Assembly (NCBI RefSeq): GCF_003121405.1
Contig: NZ_QBUY01000003.1
Location: forward strand, 62,001-126,000
Origin: Paraburkholderia sp. C35
GTDB lineage: Bacteria; Pseudomonadota; Gammaproteobacteria; Burkholderiales; Burkholderiaceae
Direction of reading: 5' to 3'
Length of the DNA stretch: 64,000 bases
Below the pieces are notes generated by a model that worked only from the letters and a program-made list of their open reading frames with translations, ran no database searches and was not told where the DNA came from. Position numbers and translations under genes: made by a program. Shown here one piece after another: positions 17,336 to 25,157 of this stretch; position 1 is the first letter of the stretch; each line of letters opens with the position of its first letter.

Positions 17336-19368
17336 CACAGGCCGAAGGCGACGCGCTTCTCGCCCGAGCGCTTCAGGTTGCGGTAGCGCGCGAGCGCCCA
17401 CAACGGGAAGAACTTGCGGTAGCCGTGGTAGCGCAGATAGAACACGCGCGGGAAGCCCGTCGCCGAAAAGCGCGTTTCGTCCCACAGGCCGTGGTCGCGC
17501 TGTTCGTTCTGCAGGTATTCGATGCCGCGCGCGACAGCAGGATGATCGACATAGCCGACGGCCATCAGGCCGAGCAGCGCCCACGCCGTTTGCGACGGGA
17601 TGCTTGGCGCCTTTTCGTAGCCGCGATAGTCGAGCTTGTAGCTGGTGCCGTCTTCGCCCCAGCCGCCGTCGGCGTTCTGGATCGACACGAGCCATTGGGC
17701 GGCGCGCTTGATGCGGGCGTCGTCATGCGAGATGCCCGCCGCGTTCAGCGCGCACAGCGCCGTCCACGTGCCGTAGATGAAGTTCATGCCCCAGCGGCCG
17801 TACCAGCTGCCGTCGTCTTCCTGCTCGTTCAGCAGATAGTCGTAAGCGCGGCGCGCCGGTTCGCTGTTGGCGGGGAATTCGCCGAGTTGCGCGAGCATCG
17901 ACAGGCAGCGGCCGGACACGTCGGCCGTCGGCGGATCGAGCAAGGCGCCGTGATCGGAGAACGGGATGTTGTTCAGGTAGTACTGAGTGTTTTCCGGCTC
18001 GAACGCGCCCCAGCCGCCGTCGCTGCTCTGCATGCCGACCACCCATTCGCGGCCGCGCGAAATCGCGTTCGCGTCGACATCCGATTTCGTCAGCCCTGCC
18101 GAACGGTGCATCGCTGCCACGACCACGGCCGTATCGTCGACGTCGGGGTAGTGCGCGTTGTTGTACTGGAACGCCCAGCCGCCCGGACGCACATCGGGAC
18201 GGCGCGAAATCCAGTCGCCGCGCACGTCGAGAATCTGCAGCGGACGCAGCCACGCGAGACCGCGCTCGGCCGCCTGCTCGGCGCGCGCGTCGCCCGTTTC
18301 GAGCAGCGCGTGTGCCGCCAGCGACGTGTCCCATACCGGCGACAGGCAAGGCTGGCAATACGCTTCGTCTTCGTGGATGACGAGCAGCTTTTCAATCGAT
18401 TGACGGGCGATCGCGCGATTCGGGTGATCGGCGGGATAGCCGAGCACGTCGTACATCATCACGGAATTCGCCATCGCCGGGAAAATTGCGCCGAGGCCGT
18501 CTTCGCCGTTCAGACGTTCATCGACGAACGCAACGGCGGCCTTGATCGCGCGTTCGCGCGAGGCCTTCGGGAACAGGCCGTCCGTCACGCGCAGCACGCT
18601 GTCCACGGCACGGAAGAACGCGAACCAGCTCTTGCTCTGATGGCCTGCGCGCGGCCGCGGCCCCGTCGTGACGGGCGCACCGCGGAACAGCTCGTCGATG
18701 CGCACGCCGCGCGGATTGCGCGCCACCGGCCGCTTCGCGTTCAGCACCAGCAGCGGCACGATGACCGTGCGCGCCCAGTACGACACCTTCGACAGGTGGA
18801 ACGGGAACCACTTGGGCAGCAGCATGATTTCGACCGGCATCATCGGCACTGCGTACCACGTGACGACGCCAAACAGCGCGAGCAGGATACGCGTGAACAC
18901 GTTTGCCGCTTCCGCGCCGCCGTTGGCCAGAATGCACTCGCGTGCGCGCACCATGTGCTCGGCGTCCGGAGAGTCGCCGATCATCTTCAGCGCGAAGTAC
19001 GCCTTCACGCTCGCGCTGACGTCCATCGCGCCGTCGGTGAAGAGCGGCCAGCCGCCGTCGGCCAGCTGGATACGGCGCAGATAGCGCGCGATCTTCTGTT
19101 CGAGCTCGACATTCGGCGTTTCGCCGAGGTAATGGACGAGCAGCACGTATTCGGCGGGAATGGTCGCGTCGGCTTCGAGTTCGTAGACCCAGTGGCCGTC
19201 GTCGTTTTGCGCGGCGAGGATGGCGTCCGTCGCGCGCGTGACAGCGGCCTCGAGCGCGTCGACGGGTGCAGCGCCCGTTGCCAGTGCGGCGGCCACGGGA
19301 GCGTGGTCGTCGATCAGCGTTTGAGGCAGTGCGTCGCCCAGCGTCTGGGTCAGGGATAAATCGTTCAT
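17335..19368 (-). CDS. shc: squalene-hopene cyclase
   Basis: At 677 residues this matches bacterial squalene-hopene cyclases, which fold squalene into hopene and hopanol at the membrane. The catalytic acid motif DVDDTA is at 409-414, and several QW repeats are visible (for example QNADGGWGEDG, QSSDGGWGAFE, QLADGGWPLF). A hydrophobic stretch around 160-210 would form the membrane-dipping channel. The ATG at 19368 overlaps the hpnE stop (ATGA), and the stop overlaps the hpnG start (TGATG). Translation of the four genes is therefore linked end to end. Confidence 0.96.
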   Translation of the reverse strand: MNDLSLTQTLGDALPQTLIDDHAPVAAALATGAAPVDALEAAVTRATDAILAAQNDDGHWVYELEADATIPAEYVLLVHYLGETPNVELEQKIARYLRRIQLADGGWPLFTDGAMDVSASVKAYFALKMIGDSPDAEHMVRARECILANGGAEAANVFTRILLALFGVVTWYAVPMMPVEIMLLPKWFPFHLSKVSYWARTVIVPLLVLNAKRPVARNPRGVRIDELFRGAPVTTGPRPRAGHQSKSWFAFFRAVDSVLRVTDGLFPKASRERAIKAAVAFVDERLNGEDGLGAIFPAMANSVMMYDVLGYPADHPNRAIARQSIEKLLVIHEDEAYCQPCLSPVWDTSLAAHALLETGDARAEQAAERGLAWLRPLQILDVRGDWISRRPDVRPGGWAFQYNNAHYPDVDDTAVVVAAMHRSAGLTKSDVDANAISRGREWVVGMQSSDGGWGAFEPENTQYYLNNIPFSDHGALLDPPTADVSGRCLSMLAQLGEFPANSEPARRAYDYLLNEQEDDGSWYGRWGMNFIYGTWTALCALNAAGISHDDARIKRAAQWLVSIQNADGGWGEDGTSYKLDYRGYEKAPSIPSQTAWALLGLMAVGYVDHPAVARGIEYLQNEQRDHGLWDETRFSATGFPRVFYLRYHGYRKFFPLWALARYRNLKRSGEKRVAFGL

Positions 19369-20642
19369 CGGCGTTCCATCGGTTCGTTCAATAGCGTATC
19401 CGCGGCCTTCTGGCCAGAGCGAATCGCGCCTTCGATGCCCGGCGGCAGACCGGTTGCCGTCCAGTCGCCCGCAAGCATCAGGTTGTTCCAGCGAGTGCGC
19501 GTGGCAGGACGGCGCATCTCTTCGTCGGGTTGCGCGGCAAAGGTCGCGCGCGGTTCGACACTCAGTTGCCACTTCAGCGGCAGATCGGCCGACAAGCCCG
19601 TCACCTGCACGACGTCGGCCCACAGCTTGCGCACGAGTTCATCGCGCGGCATGTCGGTGAGTTTTCCGGCGTCATAGACCGTCACCGACAGGCGTCCATC
19701 GGATGCCGTCATCCAGTTGGCGCTCGCGTTGACGAGGCCCATCAGCGGCGGATGTCCGAGCGGCGGCTCGACGGCAAAATGCGCCGTCACAGTCGCTGAA
19801 AAGCGCTGAGGCGTTGGCAGGCCGGGCACCAGCGCCTGCGCAACGTCGGGCGTCACAGCCAGCACGACAGCTTCGTTCGCGCCGATCTCGATGCGCTCAT
19901 CGCCATTCAGCCGCAAGGCGGCGATACGGCTTTGCGCGCCATCAGCGACGAATTCGAGCTCGTCGATCCGCGCGTCGAGCCGGATCGCCGCGCCGCCATG
20001 CTGCAAAAGCCGCAGCGCCGGTTCGACGAAGGCCGATCCCAGCCCGTTGCGCGCAACGAGCGGCCGGCTCGACGGCCCGCCCGCGGCCAGCGTGTCGCGC
20101 AGCGCCGCGGCCGCCAGCTCGGCCGTCGCGTGACGCGGCTCGATGTTGGTCATGGCCAGCAGCAGCGGACGCAGCATGCGGTCCCACAGCGGACCGTTGC
20201 TGCGCATTGTCTGTGCGACCGTGCGGCCGGGCTTCGCCAGCAGCAGCGGCACGACGGACAGGTAATCGGTCCATTGCGTGTCGGGCACGCGCGCGGCGGC
20301 TTCGAAAATCCACGCCGGAAACCGTCCCGCCGACATCCTGACGGTCCAGCGCCGGTTCGTCGCGAGATCGACGAACGGGTATTCGGGTTTCGTCGGTCCG
20401 ACGAGTTCGTCGGCGGAACCGATCGCGCGCACGTAGTTCAACGTGGCCTGCTGGCCGGACAGCACCAGATGATTGCCGCTATCGACGGTCGCGCCGAGCG
20501 TCCGGTCGTAATACGTGCGGCAACGGCCGCCCGCCTGTTCGGCCGCCTCGTACAGCACGACCTGCGCACCGCGCCGTTGCAGTTGCACGGCGGCGGCCAG
20601 ACCGGCAAGGCCTGCGCCGATCACGTGCACCAGCTTTCGCAT
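19365..20642 (-). CDS. hpnE: hydroxysqualene dehydroxylase HpnE
   Basis: A 425-residue FAD-dependent amine-oxidase-type protein. The dinucleotide-binding GAGLAG is at 9-14 with the trailing YEAAEQAGGRCRTY, and the C-terminal FAD contact is NLMLAGDWTATGLPPGIEGAIRSG. HpnE reduces hydroxysqualene to squalene in the HpnC-HpnD-HpnE route. The start is taken as the ATG at 20642, which overlaps the hpnD stop in a TGATG; a TTG one codon upstream is the only longer option. It overlaps shc by 4 nt. Confidence 0.93.
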   Translation of the reverse strand: MRKLVHVIGAGLAGLAAAVQLQRRGAQVVLYEAAEQAGGRCRTYYDRTLGATVDSGNHLVLSGQQATLNYVRAIGSADELVGPTKPEYPFVDLATNRRWTVRMSAGRFPAWIFEAAARVPDTQWTDYLSVVPLLLAKPGRTVAQTMRSNGPLWDRMLRPLLLAMTNIEPRHATAELAAAALRDTLAAGGPSSRPLVARNGLGSAFVEPALRLLQHGGAAIRLDARIDELEFVADGAQSRIAALRLNGDERIEIGANEAVVLAVTPDVAQALVPGLPTPQRFSATVTAHFAVEPPLGHPPLMGLVNASANWMTASDGRLSVTVYDAGKLTDMPRDELVRKLWADVVQVTGLSADLPLKWQLSVEPRATFAAQPDEEMRRPATRTRWNNLMLAGDWTATGLPPGIEGAIRSGQKAADTLLNEPMERR

Positions 20643-21490
20643 CAAAAGAAAGCGTAGCGCGCCACGATTGCCAGCATGCGCAGCTTCGGCTTGCTGACTT
20701 TCGTGCGCGGAATGTCGAAGCCGCGTTCCAGCGTGCGGTCCAGCAGGATGCGATACACGCCCGACATGATGCGCGGCGCCTTCACATGTGCACGCGGCTG
20801 CGCGTCCATGATCGCGTCGGCGGCGGCGAAGTGCTGCTTCGCGCGCTCCGCAATCGTCGCGCAGACGCGCGGCAGCGATGGATCGTCGGCGATCGTGTGC
20901 GGATTCGTCGCCGCAATGCCTTCGCGCGCCAGCAATTCGTACGGCAGATAGCAGCGGTTGATGTCCGCGTCCTCGTCGATGTCGCGCAGGATGTTCGTCA
21001 GTTGCAACGCACGGCCCAGATGGTGCGACAACTCGATACCGGGCTGATCCTGCATCCCGAAAATTCTCACCGATAGCCGCCCAGCCGCACTTGCGACGCG
21101 GTCGCAGTACAGGTCGAGCGTGGCTTCATCGGGCGCGCAGATGTCGGCGGCGGCGTCCATGGCCATGCCGTCGATCATCGCGTGGAAATCCTCACGTTGC
21201 AGATGAAACGTGTGGATGTGCCGCGTCAGCTCGAGCAGCGACGCGCGCGGCGAGCCGGCGTAGCAGGCGTCGATGTCCGCACGCCAGCGCTCGAGACCCG
21301 CGGCACGCTCGGCGCGCGGCAGGTCGCTGTCGGCGATGTCGTCGACGGCGCGGCAGAACGCGTACACCTGATACATCGCATCGCGCTGCGCAGGCGGCAG
21401 GATGCGCATCGCGAGATAAAACGAGCTGCCTGAGCTTGCCGCAGCTGCGTCAGTTTGTGTGTCGTCCACGACGAGATTGGAAACGGCCAA
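20642..21490 (-). CDS. hpnD: presqualene diphosphate synthase HpnD
   Basis: The 282-residue product is a squalene/phytoene-synthase-family enzyme. The two aspartate-rich motifs are DDIAD at 50-54 and RDIDED at 169-174, both intact. HpnD condenses two farnesyl diphosphates to presqualene diphosphate. The start is a TTG at 21490 preceded by GCGGAGATCGTC; the reading frame has no better ATG before the conserved core. It is the first gene of hpnD-hpnE-shc-hpnG. Its usual neighbour hpnC, which converts the product to hydroxysqualene, is not found upstream or elsewhere in the window. Confidence 0.93.
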   Translation of the reverse strand: MAVSNLVVDDTQTDAAAASSGSSFYLAMRILPPAQRDAMYQVYAFCRAVDDIADSDLPRAERAAGLERWRADIDACYAGSPRASLLELTRHIHTFHLQREDFHAMIDGMAMDAAADICAPDEATLDLYCDRVASAAGRLSVRIFGMQDQPGIELSHHLGRALQLTNILRDIDEDADINRCYLPYELLAREGIAATNPHTIADDPSLPRVCATIAERAKQHFAAADAIMDAQPRAHVKAPRIMSGVYRILLDRTLERGFDIPRTKVSKPKLRMLAIVARYAFF

Positions 21491-22047
21491 GACGATCTCC
21501 GCTGAGACACCCCGAAGGGGCGATCAAGAAGTCATGCCTACCCGCAGGGCAAGCCGCCCGCGCGCGCGGACACGCGCGAAACACCGGCTGAAAGACCGGA
21601 AAACGGGCAAAAGTATACCAACCTTTGATAGGCGACGCAGGAACGGCGGGAAGGCCGGGGCGGACGGACGCGGCAACGAACCATGCGGGAGCCACGGACT
21701 GTCACGACAGCGCATCGCTATCGCACGCAGGCGAAAATCAGCAAAAAATCACATCTCTATTTATTCGTCGATTTTCGTCGCGGGTCATCGGCTTATCTCA
21801 AATTTAAGAGTTGTCTGAAATACATCAATATTAGATAAGACTATCTTTTAAACCATGATGAAACGCAGTTAGACGAAGAAATCCTCGATCGCCAAGCGTG
21901 ACAAGGCGATACGGGCGTGACGAATCACTTGCAAGAATCACGACCCACATTCATTCAGTTAATCAATCGTAGTTTATTTGAATAGTCTCGCGTCGCAGAA
22001 AATCGGTGAACGGGATTATTACGTTGAATCTGTTTTAGGGAAAAATC
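21491..22047. other. AT-richer intergenic region, divergent promoters
   Basis: The 557-bp gap drives the hpnD operon leftward and a small secreted protein rightward. It is AT-rich from 21725 to 22040. AGATA-AGAC-TATCT (21833-21846) is a perfect-arm inverted repeat that may be an operator. I see no gene. Confidence 0.5.
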
Positions 22048-22470
22048 ATGAAACTGCCTCTGCTCTGCGCTGCTCCGCTTCTCGCCGCTTTCGGTTTCTC
22101 GACGTCGGGTTTTGCCTCGCAGGAAGATGAAGCGATGATCCGCCGGATGGAAAACACGTGGATCCAGGCGAGCATGCATCAGGATCGGGACACGCTCAAT
22201 GCGCTGCTCGACGATTCATATCGCGGCGTCACGCCGTCGGGTGCCACGCGCTCGAAACTGGATGTGCTCAGCGCGCCGCCCGCACCGGCCGGCTCCCGGC
22301 AGATTCTGCGCGAGCTGGAAATCCACGTGGATGGCGACCGCGCGATCGCGATCGGTGAAAGTCAGTTCATGGCACCCGATGGCCAGCAAGTCTTGTTCGC
22401 CTTCGCAGACGATTTCGCCCGCCAGGATGGACAGTGGCGGGTGGTCGGATCGTGGGTGACGCGCAGGTAA
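22048..22470 (+). CDS. secreted DUF4440/NTF2-like protein
   Basis: A 140-residue protein with a signal peptide (about residues 1-23, ending SGFA-SQ). A compact NTF2-like domain follows, with MIRRMENTWIQASMHQDRDTLNALLDDSYRGVTPSG and an end strand GQWRVVGSWVTRR. Proteins of this fold range from isomerases to ligand binders, so no function can be given. The start is the ATG after TTAGGGAAAAATC. It is monocistronic, convergent with the diguanylate cyclase gene. Confidence 0.8.
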   Translation: MKLPLLCAAPLLAAFGFSTSGFASQEDEAMIRRMENTWIQASMHQDRDTLNALLDDSYRGVTPSGATRSKLDVLSAPPAPAGSRQILRELEIHVDGDRAIAIGESQFMAPDGQQVLFAFADDFARQDGQWRVVGSWVTRR

Positions 22471-22518
22471 GGTGATTCGCCGCAGCGGGCGCACGCCCGC
22501 TTGCCGGCAAACAGATCT

Positions 22519-23457
22519 TCAGATAAACGCGACCGAGCGGTTGCGTCCTTGTCTTTTCGCGCTGTACAGCGCCGCGTCCGCCTCGTTGATCAGCGCTTCG
22601 TAAGCCGGCACGCCAGTGCGCGCGGCCGCGCCACCCACACTCGCCGTCACGGGCACATCGACGCCTTGCACGTCGACAGCGCTTCCGCCGATCGTATTGC
22701 GAATCTTCTCCGCCACCAGCATCGCATCTTCCAGCGGCGTACACGGCAGCAGCAGCGCGAATTCCTCGCCGCCGAAGCGCCCGAACGTATCCTGCGCGCG
22801 CACCACATGCGACACGCGCTGCGCCATTTCGCGCAGCACGGTATCGCCGACCACGTGACCAAACTGGTCGTTGATCTTCTTGAAGTGGTCCAGATCGAAC
22901 AGCAGAATGGACAGTTCGCCGCCGTAGCGCTGCCAGCGCGTGTATTCGTCGCGCAGACGCGCTTCGAAGTAGCGGCGGTTCGCAATGCCCGTCAGTCCGT
23001 CGCGGTCCGCGTATTCCTGCAGCTTGGCCACGGCCTCTTCGCGTTCGCGCTGCATGATGCTGACATGCGTCACATCCGACACCGTCACGCAGACAGCCTC
23101 GACCTCGCGGTCGCGCATGATCGGCATGAACGTGCAGTCCTGCTGCATGAAATCGACGCCGCCTGTGATCGGCCGGTCGTGATCGAACTTGAACAGATAC
23201 GGGCGCTGCTCCCACGAACTGAACGCGAAGCTGCCGAGCTGGAACACGCTTTCGAGCTTGCGCGTGAGCCACACGCGCGGCAGTTCGGGGAAGCTCGCGA
23301 AAATCGACTTGCCAACCACCTGTTCCGCCGGCATTCCGCTGTGATCGTGCATGAAGCGATTCCACATCAGCACGTTCATCTGACGGTCGAGCACGAAAAT
23401 GCCAAAACCGACCCGTTCGACAACCAGGTCGCTCAGCGAAGGAAGCGGGGCATTCAT
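22519..23457 (-). CDS. PAS-GGDEF diguanylate cyclase
   Basis: The 312-residue protein has an N-terminal PAS sensor (about 15-135), a short coiled linker (135-150) and a GGDEF domain (about 150-310). The active-site motif is GGEEF at 229-233. A product-inhibition I-site RxxD is present as RAQD at 220-223, the correct five residues upstream. It should make c-di-GMP from two GTP in the cytoplasm. The start overlaps the CheC-like gene stop by 4 nt (ATGA), so it is the last gene of a three-gene signalling operon. Confidence 0.93.
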   Translation of the reverse strand: MNAPLPSLSDLVVERVGFGIFVLDRQMNVLMWNRFMHDHSGMPAEQVVGKSIFASFPELPRVWLTRKLESVFQLGSFAFSSWEQRPYLFKFDHDRPITGGVDFMQQDCTFMPIMRDREVEAVCVTVSDVTHVSIMQREREEAVAKLQEYADRDGLTGIANRRYFEARLRDEYTRWQRYGGELSILLFDLDHFKKINDQFGHVVGDTVLREMAQRVSHVVRAQDTFGRFGGEEFALLLPCTPLEDAMLVAEKIRNTIGGSAVDVQGVDVPVTASVGGAAARTGVPAYEALINEADAALYSAKRQGRNRSVAFI

Positions 23458-24077
23458 ATGCTGGAAAGCAGCGCGTCCAGCGCGTTGCTCAGGTGACGGA
23501 TCGAGTCTTCCGCCATCAGCATCACGAGATGGGCGCGGAAGCTCTGATCTTCCAGCGCGAAATTCACTTCAACCAGCAACGCGACTTCCCATGCGAGCAC
23601 GTTCGGCTGGAACACATCGTCGAGCGACATCGCCGACCCGAGCAGGCCCGGCGCCGAGAACACCGGCGTGCGCCCCAGCTGATCGAGGATGCACGACACG
23701 CACGCGCCCGTCAGGATATTCGCGACATCGAACACCAGCTCTTCCTGCGTCGTCGCTTCGTAAGCGGACTTCGCATACGGGTCGCTCACCAGCGAGCACA
23801 ACTGCTCGATGCTGCCGCTGCGGCAGATCACCAGCGCTTCGCCCTTGATATCCGAGCGGAAACCCTGTCGCACCGCACTCACCGGCTCATTGATGCCTGT
23901 CATTTCGCGCAGCGCCGGCGCCGCCTCGCGCACGGCCACCACGCGCACGCGCGGCACGGACAGTTCGATGAACGCATCCAGCAGAAGGGCGAGGCGCGTC
24001 GCGGCCTGGCCCATCGCCAGATTGGCGACCTCCTGCAGCGCGTCGCGCTGATCTTCGTTGAGGACTGGCTCAGACAT
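23454..24077 (-). CDS. CheC-like phosphatase
   Basis: A 207-residue CheC/CheX-fold protein with both pseudo-repeats. The first active-site signature is intact, LQEVANLAMG (Glu16, Asn19). The second, LVFDVANILTG, has Asp117 in place of Glu with Asn120 kept. CheC-family proteins dephosphorylate response-regulator receiver domains. Here the likely target is the single-domain response regulator encoded immediately upstream, whose gene overlaps this one by 8 nt. A role as adaptor to the following diguanylate cyclase is inference. No chemotaxis genes are nearby. Confidence 0.88.
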   Translation of the reverse strand: MSEPVLNEDQRDALQEVANLAMGQAATRLALLLDAFIELSVPRVRVVAVREAAPALREMTGINEPVSAVRQGFRSDIKGEALVICRSGSIEQLCSLVSDPYAKSAYEATTQEELVFDVANILTGACVSCILDQLGRTPVFSAPGLLGSAMSLDDVFQPNVLAWEVALLVEVNFALEDQSFRAHLVMLMAEDSIRHLSNALDALLSSI

Positions 24078-24438
24078 ACAACCCGTACTCCTTGAGGATG
24101 GGAAGCACCGCCTCGGTAGTCACGGGCTTGGGAATGAAAGCGATTGCGCCAAGCGCGCGCACGCGTTCCCTTGCCATCGGCTGGACATCGGCGGACACGA
24201 CGATCACGAAGGTATTCAGGTCCTCGTGCTGCAGGGCCTCCAGAACCTGATAGCCCGTCATGTCGGGCATCGTCAGGTCGAGAAACATCACCGACGCACG
24301 CCCGTTGCGATAATGCTCGAGCGCTTCGCGTCCATTGGACGCGTAGGTAATGTCGACGCTCCAGTCTTGCGGCAATGCCTTGGTGAGCACCTTGCGGGCA
24401 AGCAGCGAATCATCGGCGATCACAATGGGCAAAGACAT
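24070..24438 (-). CDS. single-domain response regulator
   Basis: A 122-residue stand-alone receiver domain. The acidic pair is Asp9-Asp10, the phospho-acceptor is Asp54 (MFLDLTMPDM), and the conserved Lys104 lies in FIPKPV. There is no output domain, so it must act through protein contacts. It is the first gene of the operon with the CheC-like and diguanylate cyclase genes, and overlaps the former by 8 nt. The ATG at 24438 is used because the longer frame to 24657 has no domain content. No histidine kinase is adjacent on this strand. Confidence 0.93.
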   Translation of the reverse strand: MSLPIVIADDSLLARKVLTKALPQDWSVDITYASNGREALEHYRNGRASVMFLDLTMPDMTGYQVLEALQHEDLNTFVIVVSADVQPMARERVRALGAIAFIPKPVTTEAVLPILKEYGLYV

Positions 24439-25157
24439 GGTGGCGAACTGGAAACGGAGTGGGCTCTTACGTGTTAACGGCGGCGCTCGGACGAACTTGA
24501 GTGACCGCCGGCGACATTGCGCACAGCAGCCACCTCGGCGGCGACAGGACGGAAACCCGGAACCAGCGATGCTGAACTCGCGCAGCGCGGCGTCAGATGC
24601 GCCAGACGACGGCGGGCGCTTCGCGTGTGGTGCGCGGCCGCTGCAGCGCGCGCGCAATGGACAAAGGCAATGACCGGCATGTTCGAAGCCTACCCCGTAG
24701 ATAGTGCTGCGGTGGCAAGACGGCGTTCATGGCTCCGTGGTGCCCCGCTGGTCTCCGCGAGGGTCTATCCGGTCTTGCACGGCATGCAATGCCCGGCCCC
24801 TCGCGCGGAATTCGCCCGATCATGGCGGGCTCATTTTTTATCTTGGCGCAATTTTCGAAGTAAAACGGCGAAAAGGCAACTCGCCAGAATGCATTCGTCG
24901 AACGAATTTAACTCGTTTGAGTCACTTTCGAGTCAAAACGTAAGCATTCGTCAGATAAAAGATCACCTTTATACTTTTGTGTACGTTTGCGCTTCTGGAT
25001 TCGTCGCTGATTCGCGCTTTCGTATGACTAAACTGCCCTTGCCGCCACAGGACGGCAACGGCGTCCGCTTGGTTGCATTGCGCGCGAGCGGGTGGTCCAC
25101 TGAAACCTATGATGAGAAGACCCATGTTTTTCACCGGCCGCGCGTGCGGCTTGCGCC
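24439..25157. other. intergenic region, divergent promoters
   Basis: The gap of 719 bp separates the response-regulator operon from the hybrid kinase. An open frame fills much of it but lacks a ribosome site, domain features or conserved composition. An AT-rich block at 24830-24990 contains the palindrome ATTCG-TCGAA-CGAAT (24893-24907) and two GAGTCA direct repeats nearby. Confidence 0.5.

Noticed and set aside
17425..19359. 644-codon plus-strand frame across shc
   Set aside because: Antisense shadow of an unmistakable squalene-hopene cyclase gene.
24517..25157. Plus-strand open frame of about 210 codons before the hybrid kinase
   Set aside because: No ribosome site or domain; composition changes sharply along it and it crosses an AT-rich promoter-like block.
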